The position numbers were made by a program, and so were the translations under genes. 64,000 nucleotides of DNA from Selaginella tamariscina (taxonomy: Eukaryota > Streptophyta > Lycopodiopsida > Selaginellales > Selaginellaceae): assembly GCA_003024785.1 (NCBI GenBank), contig PUQB01000054.1, forward strand, positions 1 through 64,000, read 5' to 3'. The notes beneath the pieces were generated by a model that had not been told where the DNA came from, ran no database searches, and saw only the letters and a program-made list of their open reading frames with translations. Numbering within the stretch: position 1 is the first letter of the stretch; each line of letters opens with the position of its first letter. This document shows, one piece after another, positions 26,516 to 39,671 of the stretch.

Positions 26516-28754
26516 AACTCAATACTCGTGATATACACAGTTAAGATATTTACATAGCAGGTTGCAATCTCTCATCATATATTCATACGTGTTTTCTTAC
26601 TAAACTTAACAACGCATACATATTGTATTCACGATATAAGCATATTATATAATATGTGTGCGTGTGCTTTTACATTTATAGGCTGCAACTATGCACATTT
26701 TCTTAACACCGTGGTGGACTTCGACTTTGAAAAACATAAGAGGGCCTTACAACATAGAGCTAAGTTTAAAGCTGCAGTTAGGAGGGCCCGAATGGTACCC
26801 TGTAGCTATGCACACCTGTTAACTTGTGCACCCGGTGTGAAACAGGAGCCTATAACCACTAATTTCGACTCTGAAAGCGAAGGAGACTTAAAAAGCCCTG
26901 CACCAGCGAGCTCTCTTACTGAACAACGAGACTCTGATGATTCAGATGTTGGCAGCATGGTGAACTATATTAATATAGAAGTTACTAAATAACTCACTAT
27001 ATAGTACATGATAGTACTTTGTTTAGTTACATATATAGCATAGGTTTATGAAATTATAATTTAGCAGTAGTTAACAGGTGATAAGTGTTGTTCTAATATC
27101 TTATATAATGCACTAGTCAATACTTATGTGAGTTGTGATGTTTGTGATGATATTTGGTTATAAAGATGAATTATGATATCTTATCTTTAGATCAAAGAAG
27201 TCATTCGATAAATATATTATTATAACATTATTGTAATAAGTATTTGCACAGGTTAATGAAGGATTTGTACCAATGGTTGATGCTGGACGACTATACAAGG
27301 AACAGCTTGACAAGGAGCTTGCAAAGCCGTTCGATGGCCGTCAACTAGAGAAAATGATTAGTGAGGTGAACCTCAGAAGGGCTATTTTTCGTCACCGTGA
27401 GACAAGGCAGAGGGTTGTGATGTCGAAACGAAGAGCGAAGGCCCCTCTTATCTCGATCATAATCCTGGTGTGTGTGTGTGTTTAACAAGTGTATAGGTAT
27501 ATGTTGTTCTACATTACTTGATTGTCATTACCAAGAGTTCCAGAAACTCACCTGACCACACTATAACGAAATAATCTGTCTGAAACATACTATGTCGTAT
27601 CTTGGACAGAGATACTATGATATGTATATACATATATATTTGCATTTCTACTGCTATATGTTATCATTTTCACATTGGTAGTGTTACACTAGTGGTAGCA
27701 TTCACACACAAACACACACCACTTTTTATCTTTAACTTATGTGTTTCCCCCATTGTTGACAAAGTTGCTGAGTGTTTCTCACTAGAGAGAGAGAGATTTA
27801 AGCATTAATAATCTTTTACTATGTTTTTTAGCTCTAATATTTTCTGTTTCTTTTTGTATGCATATTTTAATCTTCAGAACTTGCTGAAAAGCTTGCGGCA
27901 GCCAAGGATGACGAAGAGAAGCTTAGACTATTACGTGGTTTCTTCTTCTGGCTTCAGGTAATATATGTATGTATGTATTTATATATACAGATCTCAGGTA
28001 GTATAGATCAACTTCAGGTAACTCGACTTATATATACACATTCATATAAGCAATATATATACATATGTATTGCCATTTTGTGTGTATCCAAAGCTTATAA
28101 ACTATACATGTTATAATAGTATCTACATACTGCTTTCTGTGCAGCATGCATGTAATCCTGGAGCATTCAAACCTTGGGCTTCGACTCCAAAGAAGTCTAA
28201 CCAGGCTGCTGACGACTGCATTGAAGTTGATGGTCCTGATTGCGAGGTATACACTGTGTGTGTGAGTGAGAAAGACAGAGCATTATAGTTAATATACAGA
28301 ACATACTATAATATTCCAAACTTATACCATACATGTGTTTCCATGTTATGATAATATCCATTAATGGATACTACATACAATACTTAAGTGTAATACTAGT
28401 GTATAACCGTATAATTGAGAAAACCACGAAGATCAAATCGTAGAATTTGATTTAAACACGTATAGTTGTTAATACGTACATGTAGAATAGAATTTGATTT
28501 AAACACGTATAGGGAATGGAGAATTGTCACATACATGTATGCATGCATGTATATACATATAATTGTTAACATGTACACGTGTATACTGATTATTTACGCA
28601 GATAACTGCGGTTATAGTTTCAGTGGATGAAAGAAGAGCAGCCAAAAATCTACTTAGGCATACAGCTCGACATGTGGCAGCACACGGTGAAGAGAAGAGT
28701 TTTCCTGTGCTGCCTGACAACCTAGTTAAAGTTAAGACTGAGGTTAATCCTTAA
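23351..28754 (+). CDS. CDCA7-like zf-4CXXC_R1 protein
   Basis: The first exon (ATG at 23351; an in-frame upstream ATG lies at 23330) has a Ser/Lys-rich start, then ETCHWCRQKC, CSKCPIRFCRGC, LANRHGE and WVCPKCRGGCGVGC. The next exon (about 24164) adds CNCGPCRKLQKLEPTG, and the third ACGFNNIHDYLI. This Cys pattern is the zf-4CXXC_R1 domain of CDCA7 proteins, which recruit the HELLS/DDM1 remodeller and support DNA methylation. Exons from 24757 to 26304 are Lys/Glu-rich and hold repeated PsiKxE motifs (VKKEP, VKQD, IKQEKID, VKQEKMD, VKQEP) plus Ser/Asp/Glu runs. Exons at 27252-27466, 27877-27957, 28144-28246 and 28602-28754 give a C-terminal helical domain (KPFDGRQLEKM, LLRGFFFWLQHACNPGAFKP) and end VKVKTEVNP. 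Single-base slips occur near 24330 and 27440. The link between the acidic and last exons (donor near 26958) is inferred. Confidence 0.72.
26452..26516. repeat. (GA)n microsatellite
   Basis: Long AG tract after a short TA tract, inside a CDCA7-like intron. Confidence 0.9.
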
Positions 28755-28880
28755 CGAGTAAGTATCATATGCGGCTACTAAGTAAATTCTTTTTGTAAAT
28801 ATTATACATAAGCCTTATCAAAACATTTTATTTAATAGAAAAAATTATAACAATTATGTCCAAAGTAAGGCTTAATTACC

Positions 28881-29652
28881 TTAGGAGGGCTCTTCATAGG
28901 CATCCTTCTTCTTCGCAATATTGGTAGCTTCATGAAGTGTGTGATTGAACAATCCAACAACAGCACTGCAAATATCATAAATCAAACTTGTTATTAAACA
29001 GTAAGACCATTCAGGGAAATAACACTTTCAATCAAGGGGCATACACTAACCATTATATTATTCATCATAATCAGTACATACAGCTCACTCCCTCCCCACA
29101 CACACACGCATGCACGCATGCACGCACTCACTCACTCACACACATCCGAATGCCATTGGTATCATAACACATAAGCAAGGAACTCAGCTGTAAACATGTG
29201 GCCAGGGCTCACCTTTAGTTGCATAAAAGATAATGCCCCTCCCTCCTCTCTCTCTCTCTCTCTCTCTATCATATAATATAATAATTACAACTTAAAAGTG
29301 ATATTGACTTACGCTTCTTTCATCTGGTGAATCTTTTCAGGGTCAGTCTCATTCATGTTTTTCTTGAATTGCATACGGACCAGTCGAACAATGCCCTCCG
29401 TGTTGCCATGCTGCAAAAGCAATGTGTACACACACAAACACACACACGTCCCATGAATGAAACAATGGTGTTATACACACACCTTGTTACCCACGAATTG
29501 TGCCCGTCGAAGGCATTCTTTGTAGAGCTGGTAAGAAGAGAGAAATGTATCAAATTTCGTCTGCAGTAGATTGGGATTCCACTCACCCTGCGAGCGCTCT
29601 TCGTAATCTGTTGTGGAATCGCCTGCGCTGCCGCCTGCGACGCGGCTGCCAT
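28881..29652 (-). CDS. LYR-motif (LYRM) protein
   Basis: Four exons (29652-29587, 29527-29483, 29410-29313, 28965-28881) splice in frame to about 97 residues: MAAASQAAAQAIPQQITKSA, then RRLYKECLRRAQFVGNK, GNTEGIVRLVRMQFKKNMNE, TDPEKIHQMKEAAVVGLFNH and AKKKDAYEEPS. The LYKECLRRA segment and the GNTEGI..VR..F..N..ETDPEKI block are characteristic of Complex1_LYR proteins, small mitochondrial adaptors that bind acyl-carrier protein and assist Fe-S or respiratory-complex assembly. Which complex is not decidable from sequence. Start choice: the first ATG with an in-frame exon ending at GTGAGT. A longer unspliced frame across 29500-29690 was set aside. Intact. Confidence 0.8.
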
Positions 29653-30339
29653 TGGCCGTGCCGAAGAACAACCCTGAATAAGCCCTAAAACAGGGGATCA
29701 TTAACCTATAATAATCTTTGATGATCATTAGAATATTCCTCGACAGAGACAATCACAAGTGTGTGTGTGAGAGAGAGAGAGTTTAATATGACTTAAGAAA
29801 TCGTCTCTCTTTTTTTTCTCTCTCTCTCTCTCTCACACACACACATTTCAACGTAGTTCTTTGACAGGTTGCTGTACGGCGGAAACAAAATGTCGGAACG
29901 GAGAATCAGCGTCTGAGGTGTGTATATATATATTCTCATATTTCAAGGTATAAGTTCTTTGAGATGGGCAAGCAATAGTAGGAGCACACATGGCATTGTC
30001 ATCCATTGTCGGCACATCCCAGGGACTCATGCGCTTCCTGAAGTTTGTGGAGAAATTTATAAGTGATAATTAATGATTGGGCTTTGAAGCTACAACACCT
30101 GAAACTACGTAAATGGCACCCTCAAGAAACATGTTCCCATTCTTAATCTGGAAATGTAACAAACTATGTTGAAATTGCACTATAGGAGACACAAAATGAG
30201 TTAGCTAACACGACCCTTGGTTTGAATCTCGGGGAGGAATTTCTCGGCCTAATCAGCATGAGTCAATCCTCCCACGAGAATTAGAGCGCTCTTGAGTAGA
30301 CACAAGGTAAATAGAATGTACTCACTCTCAAACAACAAT
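29653..30339. other. Spacer with a small open frame
   Basis: CT and GA/GT tracts at 29760-29845. A minus-strand frame at 29848-30030 (MSPWDVPTMDDNAMCAPTIA) may be an exon of an unknown gene. Nothing else is recognised. Confidence 0.3.
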
Positions 30340-31290
30340 TCTTCAACTTGCACATGGCCTCTGGCAGACAATAACAATTTGTCAGTTATCTCAAGAGTGT
30401 CATCCTTCAGCTACAACACATGAAAGCTATCATGTCGGAGCAGAACCAAATGGCAATGCTACTAAAGGTGCTAGCTTTAGTCCCTGAGTTTTCTTTCATG
30501 GTAAACACACTCACCATCGTCCCTGATCAGACCATGTCCACCCTTGTCTCATCCCTACTCGAGGAGGAGTGCAACATGAAGTTGTAGAGTGCCACACATG
30601 CATCTGCATTATATGCTACTCAATAGTAGCAAGGTGGCCAACAACAACAAATACGAGGGAGGGGAACCTTTGGCTCTCGTATGGGAAATCCCTCCACCGG
30701 CAATTGAGGGTGACAACATCAACAAATCACAACATAATGCCAATCTCCGCACCCCACACCACACAATCATCTGTCAGTATTGCGACATGCAAGGTCACAT
30801 GATTAGGGAGTGCCTTGCATACAAGACCACACTTCATATAGGTAGGGTCATGGTACTAGTAGTGGTACCACAAAGAATTGCATCTTCATGGTGAGATCCT
30901 CCCTCATTCTTTGTGCAGCAATAGAAGTTGCACCTCCAACTCTAAAGCAGAAGAAGGTTCTGTGGCTTGATTTTGGTGCAAACATCTACTTGTCTCCCTT
31001 GCTCAAGTTCTTATTCAATTTTGAGTTGTTCTCTTCATCGTCATGTCTACCTTGGTGATGATTCTTCACAGGTGATCCTTGGCATTGACAAGATGTTAGT
31101 TTTCACTAGCAAGAAGGTGCTCGACAACATTTGCTATGTCCTATACCTCACACATAGTCTTCTCTTAGTGAGCGCCATCGCCAATGCTAGCTACCAGACC
31201 ATGTTTGGCCAGCAACATCAACAGTGTCACCTACTCAATTCATATGGCTTACAAGTAGTGAGGAATCCTTTTTATACCATCAAACACTCG
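30340..31290 (+). mobile_element. Ty1/copia fragment (gag to protease)
   Basis: Contains a zinc knuckle (CQYCDMQGHMIREC) near 30770-30815 and a copia-type protease region (KKVLWLDFGAN..., then VILGIDKMLVF and LDNICYVLYLTHSLL). No LTRs, reverse transcriptase or integrase follow. It is a truncated, old fossil with several breaks. Confidence 0.6.
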
Positions 31291-32475
31291 TTATCCTTCA
31301 CTTTTCTACCTTTATTATATTTACATCTGTCGAACTTACTGTTATCTACTTTTACTATTTTTCCTAATCCTCTAATCTTATTTAAACTAATATAATAATA
31401 TTTTTACAGAATTTATACTAATTAACAATAGTATGTAGCAATTTATTATTACATTTTGATTAATCAACAATACATAATGTTGATCATTTGCTTCCATTTT
31501 AAATTATTATGAACAAACCAATTGTCAATTTTAAAATCTTTATTAATATTACATATTATACATTTTCATTTCATTTTATCTTTCTTGTTATTATCTCTTT
31601 TTACTTTTATTAAACTTTTACATATTTCACAAATACAGTCATTTAAAAGTAAATCAATTTCAACACAGAAATTAATTACTTTTAATTATGAACTAATTCT
31701 TTCATGTAATTCATACATGTTTATATTTTCAAAAGAAGAATTTTACAAAAGAGCAAAACTAAACATTATAAAAATAATAATTATAAAATAAAAACCCACA
31801 AAAGAAATAAAGAACACACAAACAAAAATGAAAAATTTATTTGAGACAAGATAGAAGATGCACCACTTAAATATAACATATATACTCTTAAATGAAATGT
31901 GTCACAATATATATCAAGTAATTACATGGAAAAGGATTTGTTTTATGTTAAGGTATCACATGGAAAATGTAAAAAAAAATCCATTTTATTTAAAAAACTA
32001 ATTAGCATAATGGATTTAATTTTTCTCCATGTTATAACATATAAGCATCTTAAATCCCACTAAAAAGTATGAGAATAAGAAAGGCCCATTGTGTAAACTA
32101 CTCCCTAAATTAAAGCATGTGTTTGGATAATCCCATTGATATTGATTTTAACATTCATATTAATGCAAAAAAAAAAAAGAGTTAAAATTTTATTTAATTT
32201 CATGTGTGCCACATCTTAGATTAATAATAAATAAGATAGATGTACTAAGATAAAGCAAACATTACAAGTTAAAGAACCCTAATAAAAGAAATTTAAGCAC
32301 TAAAGATTAAGATTAAAAACTCTTAGCCCATGCCATTGGGCATGGACTAAGTTTTTATTGAAAATACAAAGGAAATAGATTGGTACTACACGTGTGTGTA
32401 TAAATGTATACACATGTAGAAATTTGTATTGATTGTTTTAATGATTTTTTTAACTTTTGGAGCTTAATATTGGGG
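31291..32475. other. AT-rich intergenic region
   Basis: About 1.2 kb of AT-rich DNA between the copia fragment and the first gypsy LTR. No feature is recognised. Confidence 0.6.
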
Positions 32476-35400
32476 TGTAAGATCCATGTGTACAGTTGCA
32501 TGTGCACATACTATTATTAGTGTAGTGGGTTTTAATAGCCATTGGATTGGTTTCAATTTGGACCACTCGCCCTTGTATATAAGTTAGGGTTCTGTACTAA
32601 TGGATATACACATTTCTATATTTCAAACTCTCACATTAGTGAAGGTAAGGGGCAACTCTAAGTCCCTAAGGAGCGCTCGAATTTGTGTCTTTTTTGATCT
32701 TCTTTATCTTCTTAAGATCTAATTTCTCCATTGTTTAAATTTATTCTTTCTTTGTAGATATTATTTTATTTTTCTTTTCGTCCATGGATGCACAACAAAC
32801 AATCCTTCATCTATGGAGCAACTACTTATGCAGTTGTTGGATGCCATGCGAATGCAATTGAACAATCATTCTCAGTTGATGGCGGCATTCACAGCCCATG
32901 ATACTCCTCTCTTGTTCATGTTGCAAATCCTAATGTCCGACCAGATTTCTTTTGCGAAATCCTAGGGATCATGTGTACCATTGGTTTGACCACTTCACCG
33001 TGGTCCCACATATCATTCATAGGATGGTGCCTCAGTGTTGCGCGAGTTTCCTACTTGTTTGCATAGGACGGCGTTGCAATGGTACAATGGTCTGGATGTT
33101 GCAACTTGTGGGGATTGGAGTGTTATTCTAGAGATCTTTAAACGTGCATTTGGGCATGTAAACGACTGTGACGATGCTTTCAGCAGTTGCATCGTATTCA
33201 TCAGGAGCCATCTAAGTCAGTGATGTAGTTTGGTGTTCGCTTTCGGAGCCTTTTGCCGCATGCAGAGCCTAACATGTCAGAATGCATTAAGTTAGGTATG
33301 TTGTGGCTAGCACTTTTAAGACCTTGTGGGGCTTGTGCATGCACTAGCTCCAGTGACTCTTGACGATTTAAGGCTAGCACAATGATATGAGTCATCACCT
33401 CTCCCACTTGCAACTTCACATTCTCTCGTTCCATTTCACGTGGGGGATGATCCTGCTCGATGGAGGTTGATGCTATTGCTGCTTGTGTACCAGCACAAGG
33501 TTGGGCCTGTGGACGAGGACGTGGACATGCAGTTTGTTGTTGGTGTGTGATGAGGTTGGACACATGTATCAGCGCTGTCAATGATTTCCGGATTGGCGTC
33601 CCCATTTCTGGGTGGAGGCCTTAGCGTCAACAACGTCCGATTGGCGTCGCTGCGTAGAAGGTCTTGATGCAATAGATCTTCCAGGAAATGACGAATTGCA
33701 TGAGTAGAGGGGGGTCCTCGTGCAAGTAAGTTAGTGATCCCTCCATCTTTCTTTCGGGAGTATCATTAAGGAGTTCACTCGGCACCAGTTCATTCGATCT
33801 TCACTTTTCAAACTCGATTTAATCACACGCCACATCCTGTTTTCCTTTCAATGTTGGTGGATACAGGTTAAAGTTTGTCCTTTATTTCTCAGTCTGTTGC
33901 TACACATTGCAGCCTTCATTTGCATTGTGCAGTAGAACAAGTCTTCATTCTATATAGCAACAGACATACTCATGCTTGTTTGTGAAATGAAGTTGACATT
34001 GTTGTTCGTGTGGACGATCGAGTTTAAGCTTCAATTTTATGGGTGGTGCCGAGTCAAGCTTTTCACCTTATTCTTGATATGAATTGGTTAACTCGCAATC
34101 ATGTCAAGTGTGACTTTGAAAAGTCTCCCCCCTGTTTGACTCTTCCTCATTTTTTATTTCATTCCTTTTACTTTTATTCCACTTCATCCATCTACTTTCC
34201 CCTCTGCTTCCCCTCTCTGGATTTATCAGATGATCGTCATGCTGCAGTTATTGATTAACTCAAGAAGGAGTATGCTAATCTTTTTAATTTCGACTTGTCA
34301 TATGGGGTCAAGATTGCAACACGCCACCCTATTCCAATTGGGATGCTAGGCCGATCAAGGTATCTACTCGGTGTCGATCACCAAAAAAACTCAAGATCTT
34401 ACGAGCGAATGTTAAGGAGATGTTGGAAAAGGGTGTTATTCCAAAATCTCAAAGTCTTTTGGCGTGCGAACCTCATTTTGTGACGAAGCCAGATGAAAGC
34501 ATTTGATTCTACATCAAGTATCGCCCATTAAATGATGTAACCATTTCAGATGTGTGCCCACTTCCTCATACTGCAGACCTTTTGGATCAACTAGGGCGGA
34601 GCCGTTAGTTCACCAAGTTAGATCTCGCTTCTAGATATTGATAAGTTCCAATGGTTAACATGGACATTCCCAAGATTGCTTTCAAACACCATTTGGCTTG
34701 TACGAGTTCTTGATGATGCCTTTTATTTGAGCAATGCTTCAACAACTTTCCAGTGTATGATGGACAAGGTTCTCTGCGATATGCCGAATGTGACTGCCGA
34801 CTTCATCGATGATGTTTTAATCCACTTGGATGGAACGTAAGGAGCATTTGGTGATGTACACAAGGTTTTGGATTGATTATGGAAAGTTGGTTTGAAGTTG
34901 AAGCCATCTAAGTGTGTGTTTGGATCCAAGGATACCACTTATCTGGGTTATCACATTTCACGTGAAAGTTTACAAGTTGATTCTAACAAACTTGTTGCAG
35001 TTTAAAGTTCCCTACGCCGAAGTGTGTGAATGATGTGCAACACTTTCTTGGTAAAGTATAATATCTAGGTTATTTTGTGGATCATCTTTCAGATCGTACT
35101 GCATCGTTATAGGCGTTGCTGAAATTGTCAATAACTTCTTTTGTTTGATATAAGAATTGCAAGCAGGCATTTTGCAAATCTCAAAGAGTTGTTAATGACT
35201 CCTCCCGTTTTAGCATATTCGGATTACACTCATCCTTTTATCTTGCGTGTAGATGCTTTTGACATCGATCTCAGGGGCGTATTGCTGCAGGAAAGTACAA
35301 GTGTCCTTGGCTAACGACATCCTATTGTGTACATCAGCCATACATTGCAACTAGCAGAGGTGAACTACTCTACGACAGAAAAGGAGTGTCTAGCAGCAGT

Positions 35401-37262
35401 TTGGGGTTTTGAGAAACTCCATGCCTACTTACATGGTTCTCAGACGTTGTTGGAAGGCAATCATGTAGTAGTCACTTCGTTGTTGAAGCGGAAGAACTTA
35501 ATTGGTCGTATTGCTCGGTGAGCCTTGAAGCTTCAAATTTATAACTTTGAAGTTGTTCATCGCCTAGGGAGTTTTATGACTAATGCTAATGCTCTTTCTC
35601 AAGCTCCTCTTTCACATTCTCTTTTTTTTTTGCCCTTGAGGAGTCAGTTGTTCTAGCATCAGTGGACTTTTTGGACAAAGATTCTGTACCATTAGTGTTG
35701 CTATGCTTAATATTCAATGTCCACAGAATGCAAAGTTAAAGCCATCTTTGGATGAGGTACGGGAAGTTCAAAAGGTTTGAGCCTTAGATTTGAAGGCTTC
35801 GTGATGGGTTTGAGAATCCTACATCACTTTTGATGACTTACCTTTCATGCATTTACATATCGCCTTTAGGACGACCTTCTTTATTTTGTGGGGACTAATC
35901 CAGATGATCATTTACGGTTGGTAGTGCCTTTGATCTTTGTTCCATCTTTACCATGACTTTCCTTCTCGACAGGCACATGAGACATCGTCGTGTGATGGAA
36001 AAGCTGCGTAGATCTTTTTATTGGCCAAAGTTGTGAGGAGTTGTGATTCAAATATGTGCGTAGTTATGTATGGTGCCAAGCTCGCAATACTCCCTCGTGT
36101 ACTTTGGAAGGACGGTTGGAGTCAATTGCAGTTTCTCATTCATTTAAGTTGGTGGCATTTGATCTGATGGAACCTTTTCCGCGGTCGACTACTAGCAATG
36201 AGTACGTTATTATTGCTTTTGACTACCTAACTCGTTGGGTAGAAGTTGGTGCTCTTGTTAGTGCAACTGCTTCTGCTGTTGGTCAATTCTCCTTAATCGG
36301 GTTGTGTTTCAGCATTCTTGCCGGAGCGAATTCTCTTAGACAATGGTCCTACATTTATGGCCAAAGCATTTCATGTCTTGATGCACACTTTCACAAGTGC
36401 TTATCATCCTTAGACAGATGGTTTGGTGAAACGGCTCATCTGAACCTTAAAGGGATGATTGCGAAATATGTGAATTTTCAATATTCGGATTGGAATGATT
36501 ATCTGCCGTCTCTCCGATATGCTTATGTCACTGGAGTACAAAGTTCCGTTGTTACTTCCCCATATAAGCTCTTGTATGGTCATGACTCAGTGTTGCCAAT
36601 GGAGTTGTGTCTGCCTTCTCGATTACTACGAACTGCTGATGCTCGGTCATGGGATCGGTATCTGATGAACATTCTTCCATTGGTTCGTGCAGAGTCAACA
36701 GAACACTTAGGCCACGTACAAGTAGGACAACAACAACGCTATAACTCACACCATCGTCCTCCTGCAGAGTACAAGGTTGATGAACTGGTGTTGGTTTGTT
36801 TTCCTAAGCTTACAATACGTGGTTTAGTTAAGAGTCTCCTTCCTTAATGGAAAGGACCGTATCGAGTGCTATGCCAAGTGGGGCCACAATTTTTATGAAG
36901 TCCAGCACAATTCACCCAATCTTCCGGAGATTGTACACGTACAATAGTTGAAGTGTTTTGTGCAACAGGAACAAGTTGTGCCGCCTACAATTTCACCAAT
37001 GCCTCCTCCTAATGTTCCTTCAAATCCAGGGCCATCTACCAGATAACCCTAACCAACTTACATCCTTTCCAGAGGAGGGGATGATGTAAGATCCATGTGT
37101 ACAGTTGTATGTGCACATACTATTATTAACATAGTGTGTTTTGATAGCTGTCAAATTGGTTTCAATCTTGACCACTAACTTATATACGTGGGTTTTGATA
37201 ACCGTCGAATTGGTTTCAATCTGGACCACTCACTCATGTATATAAGTTAAGGTTGTTGGACT
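32476..37262 (+). mobile_element. Ty3/gypsy LTR retrotransposon 1 (fossil)
   Basis: 5' LTR 32476-32635 (TGTAAGATCC...CTCACA, 160 bp). The 3' LTR begins at 37085; it contains an internal duplication of about 55 bp and lacks its normal end. Between them lie gag (from about 32785), a protease-like region (about 33800-34100), reverse transcriptase (about 34400-35200), RNase H (about 35240-35600) and integrase (about 36000-36850), in gypsy order. It is the same family as the element at 48805-53591, in opposite orientation. It is badly broken, with many lesions, and clearly older than its sister copy. Confidence 0.85.
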
Positions 37263-38129
37263 CAGGGGCGGAAATTAAATATTAAATATAAGGCTTATAA
37301 AATCACTTGAAAAGCTTAATCTCTAAAAGAATAATTTACAAAGGGGAATTCCCTTAAACATTACTTAGTTAACATTAAAAATATTTAATATATACTCACT
37401 TCAAAACACAAGTGATTCATAAGATATTTAATTTCAACATTCTACACTTAATTGTGTTATGTCCTTTATTTTTATAATTAATGCATGTACTTTGTCTTCT
37501 TTGTTGACACTTGAACTCCCTTTTTGCACTTTCTTATTCTTGTTTCTCCTCCTTCATATTCACATTCATTCGACTTTAACATGTAGATGTACTTTTTGAC
37601 CCTAGATTTTCTATATGAATCATATGGCTCTTGTAGTCGTACTTGCATTTGTTCTTCTTTATAAAATAAAATTAAAAGTAAGAAAATGATACATACAGAC
37701 ACACACACATGACTATGTATTATTGCTTGTTAATAATAATATTACACAAGTGTTATGAAATATTAATTTTTCATGGTTTTGCTTGAATAAACATAGCCTG
37801 TTCAAGTATTACACTCAAACACATAATATTATTAAACTATTGTGATTTGCTTACCAATTGTCAAGTTTATTTACTTATGTATGCATACGGTGTACGTCTG
37901 CATGTAAAACCCTGAAACTTTCAATTATATATAAGACTTTATGTGCTTATACATGTGGATCTATATAAATTGATAAGAATATTCCCTTCTTATTGTGATG
38001 GTTCCATGTTGTGTTGCGCATGTAGCTGATCCAAGAAGATATATAGAAATAAATGTATACATTGAATATCAGGTGGTATAATTCATTAAACCATATATTA
38101 TTAATAATTAATTATATAAGATATTTATA
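37263..38129. other. AT-rich spacer
   Basis: No gene recognised. A stretch near 37825-37878 repeats about 9975-10025 in the same orientation. Confidence 0.5.
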
Positions 38130-39225
38130 ATGAATTTAACATCAGCATAATTTTCAACGTTGCATACAATATAATTTAATCTAGCCAAGTTGCTTTTACA
38201 TTAGCAAGCATAGAATTAAAAAACAAGAATGTTTTAATAAAATACCATGAATCTAGGAATATCTTAAGAAAAGTTTTATTGTTAACAAACATTTTGCCTT
38301 GTGATAAAGGTAAATGGAGCCCTAATTGAATCTAAGAATATTCTAGAGACACTGTTACCTTTTTTACTTTACCATAAAACCCAAGTGAAATACAACCCTA
38401 CCTCATTATACTTGGAATGGCTGAAGGAAAGTGCATAAGTAGGATTATGACCGACGGAAGAGTATTACACATACGGATTAAGCCCCTCAGAGACCCACCG
38501 AAGACATTGTGAAGGCTCCCCTCGTTAAAACTAAAGACGCAGGTGTGAAACGGAGGAGGGAAGAGGCTGCCCTAAAGAGGCCTAGCTTCCCAGTGTTTAA
38601 GCATGGGGACATAATTCGGGCACCTGCTATTAAGAGAGGAAAGTGCCAAGAGCGCAAGGTTGAATACCTAGACTTTTCCGGAGGAGAGAGCGGTCTTTTG
38701 CCCCAGTTCGATTTTTCAAACCATAGACTAGCAATTGTAATGGTAACATATCAACCTTTAATTTAATTATTGTTCACGATTATTTTATACACCCTGTGTG
38801 CGCGTGAGAGAGAAAGCTCTGACTGTCAATTGGTATGTATGTTGATTATCTTATTTTTCATATGGTAGCACGTTTAGTACGCTTCCCTCCCCTGAGCAAC
38901 ACTTGGGCACTGCCATTTTTTTTTTTGTGTGTGTGTCAAGGAGGAGCTTGCAGGCTTCTTTGGGGGAGGTAGTGGGGTCGCGGTTGACTGTTTCCGGTAC
39001 TTGAAATTCTCCCACAGCGTGATTATGTCGTTCTACTTTGCTTTCTTCTTATTCTCGACATAAACACACACCCACGCGCGCACAGATGTGTGTGTGTGGT
39101 ATGGGTTGTATTTGTTATAGTTCATTTCTTTTAGGGTTCTTCATATGTATGTATATACTCACGTCCTAACTTCTTTGTTGGTGGGCGTTGGTTGAAAGTA
39201 TTAAAGATTTCTGAATGGAAGGGGC
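38130..39225 (+). repeat. Dispersed Lys/Arg-repeat family, copy C
   Basis: Plus-strand copy. Near 38420-38480 it reads MAEGKCISRIMTDGRVLHIR, and at about 38509-38766 a single unit (VKAPLVKTKDAGVKRRREEA) is followed by SFPVFKHGDIIRAPAIKRGK and CQERKVEYLDFSGGE. It is the most complete at the 3' side and shares the tail TTCTTTGTTGGTGGGCGTTG with copy A. It ends about 130 bases before the MULE. Confidence 0.72.
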
Positions 39226-39357
39226 GTATTACTTAAGCTAAATTATCAAAAATAATATTTTTTTGATAAGTTAATGAAATATACATGTTATAACATACAT
39301 ACCTGAAGAGGACCTGATTTACTGTATTCATGTGTTGTTGTAAACAAAAATATGCTC

Positions 39358-39366
39358 TCGCTATAC
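39358..39366. repeat. Target-site duplication, left (MULE)
   Basis: TCGCTATAC, repeated exactly at 48283-48291. Nine bases is the usual Mutator-superfamily duplication length. Confidence 0.9.
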
Positions 39367-39415
39367 GGGTTGACATTTCCTCGAGCGCAGTTTGCCGAGC
39401 GTACGGATTTCCGTC
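39367..39415. repeat. MULE terminal inverted repeat, left
   Basis: Starts GGGTTGACATTTCC. It shares TCGAGCGCAG (39381-39390, 14 bases in), CGAGC and GATTTCC with the complement of the right end, in the same order and spacing. The repeat is imperfect over about 45-50 bases. Confidence 0.75.
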
Positions 39416-39421
39416 ATACCG

Positions 39422-39469
39422 GAATATTCCATTCCGTACAGAATATTCGTTTTCATATAAAGAATATTC
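39422..39469. promoter_or_regulatory. GAATATTC cluster, left subterminal
   Basis: Three copies of the 8-bp palindrome GAATATTC, at 39422, 39441 and 39462, spaced about 20 bases apart, with CCGTAC words between them. They could be sites for the transposase or for the methyltransferase/ParB protein. This is inference from position only. Confidence 0.45.
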
Positions 39470-39671
39470 TGGTGCGGCGGGCGGGCAATCATGGCGGCAC
39501 GGTAATGTGTCAAAGTTTCACAAATTTGGGGGTTAATCTGACATATATATTTATATATTTATATTTATATTTATGTTTTTATTTTTTTAATATTTATATT
39601 TATAACTATAATTATATTTTTATATAAATACCAGCATCAAACTAAATAAAAACAATAAAAACATAACTCAA

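Noticed and set aside
29471-29752. Unspliced longer N-terminus for the LYR protein (FFGTANGSRVAGGS...)
   Set aside because: The alternative frame gives a clean ATG exon ending at GTGAGT and joins in phase to LYKECLRRA.
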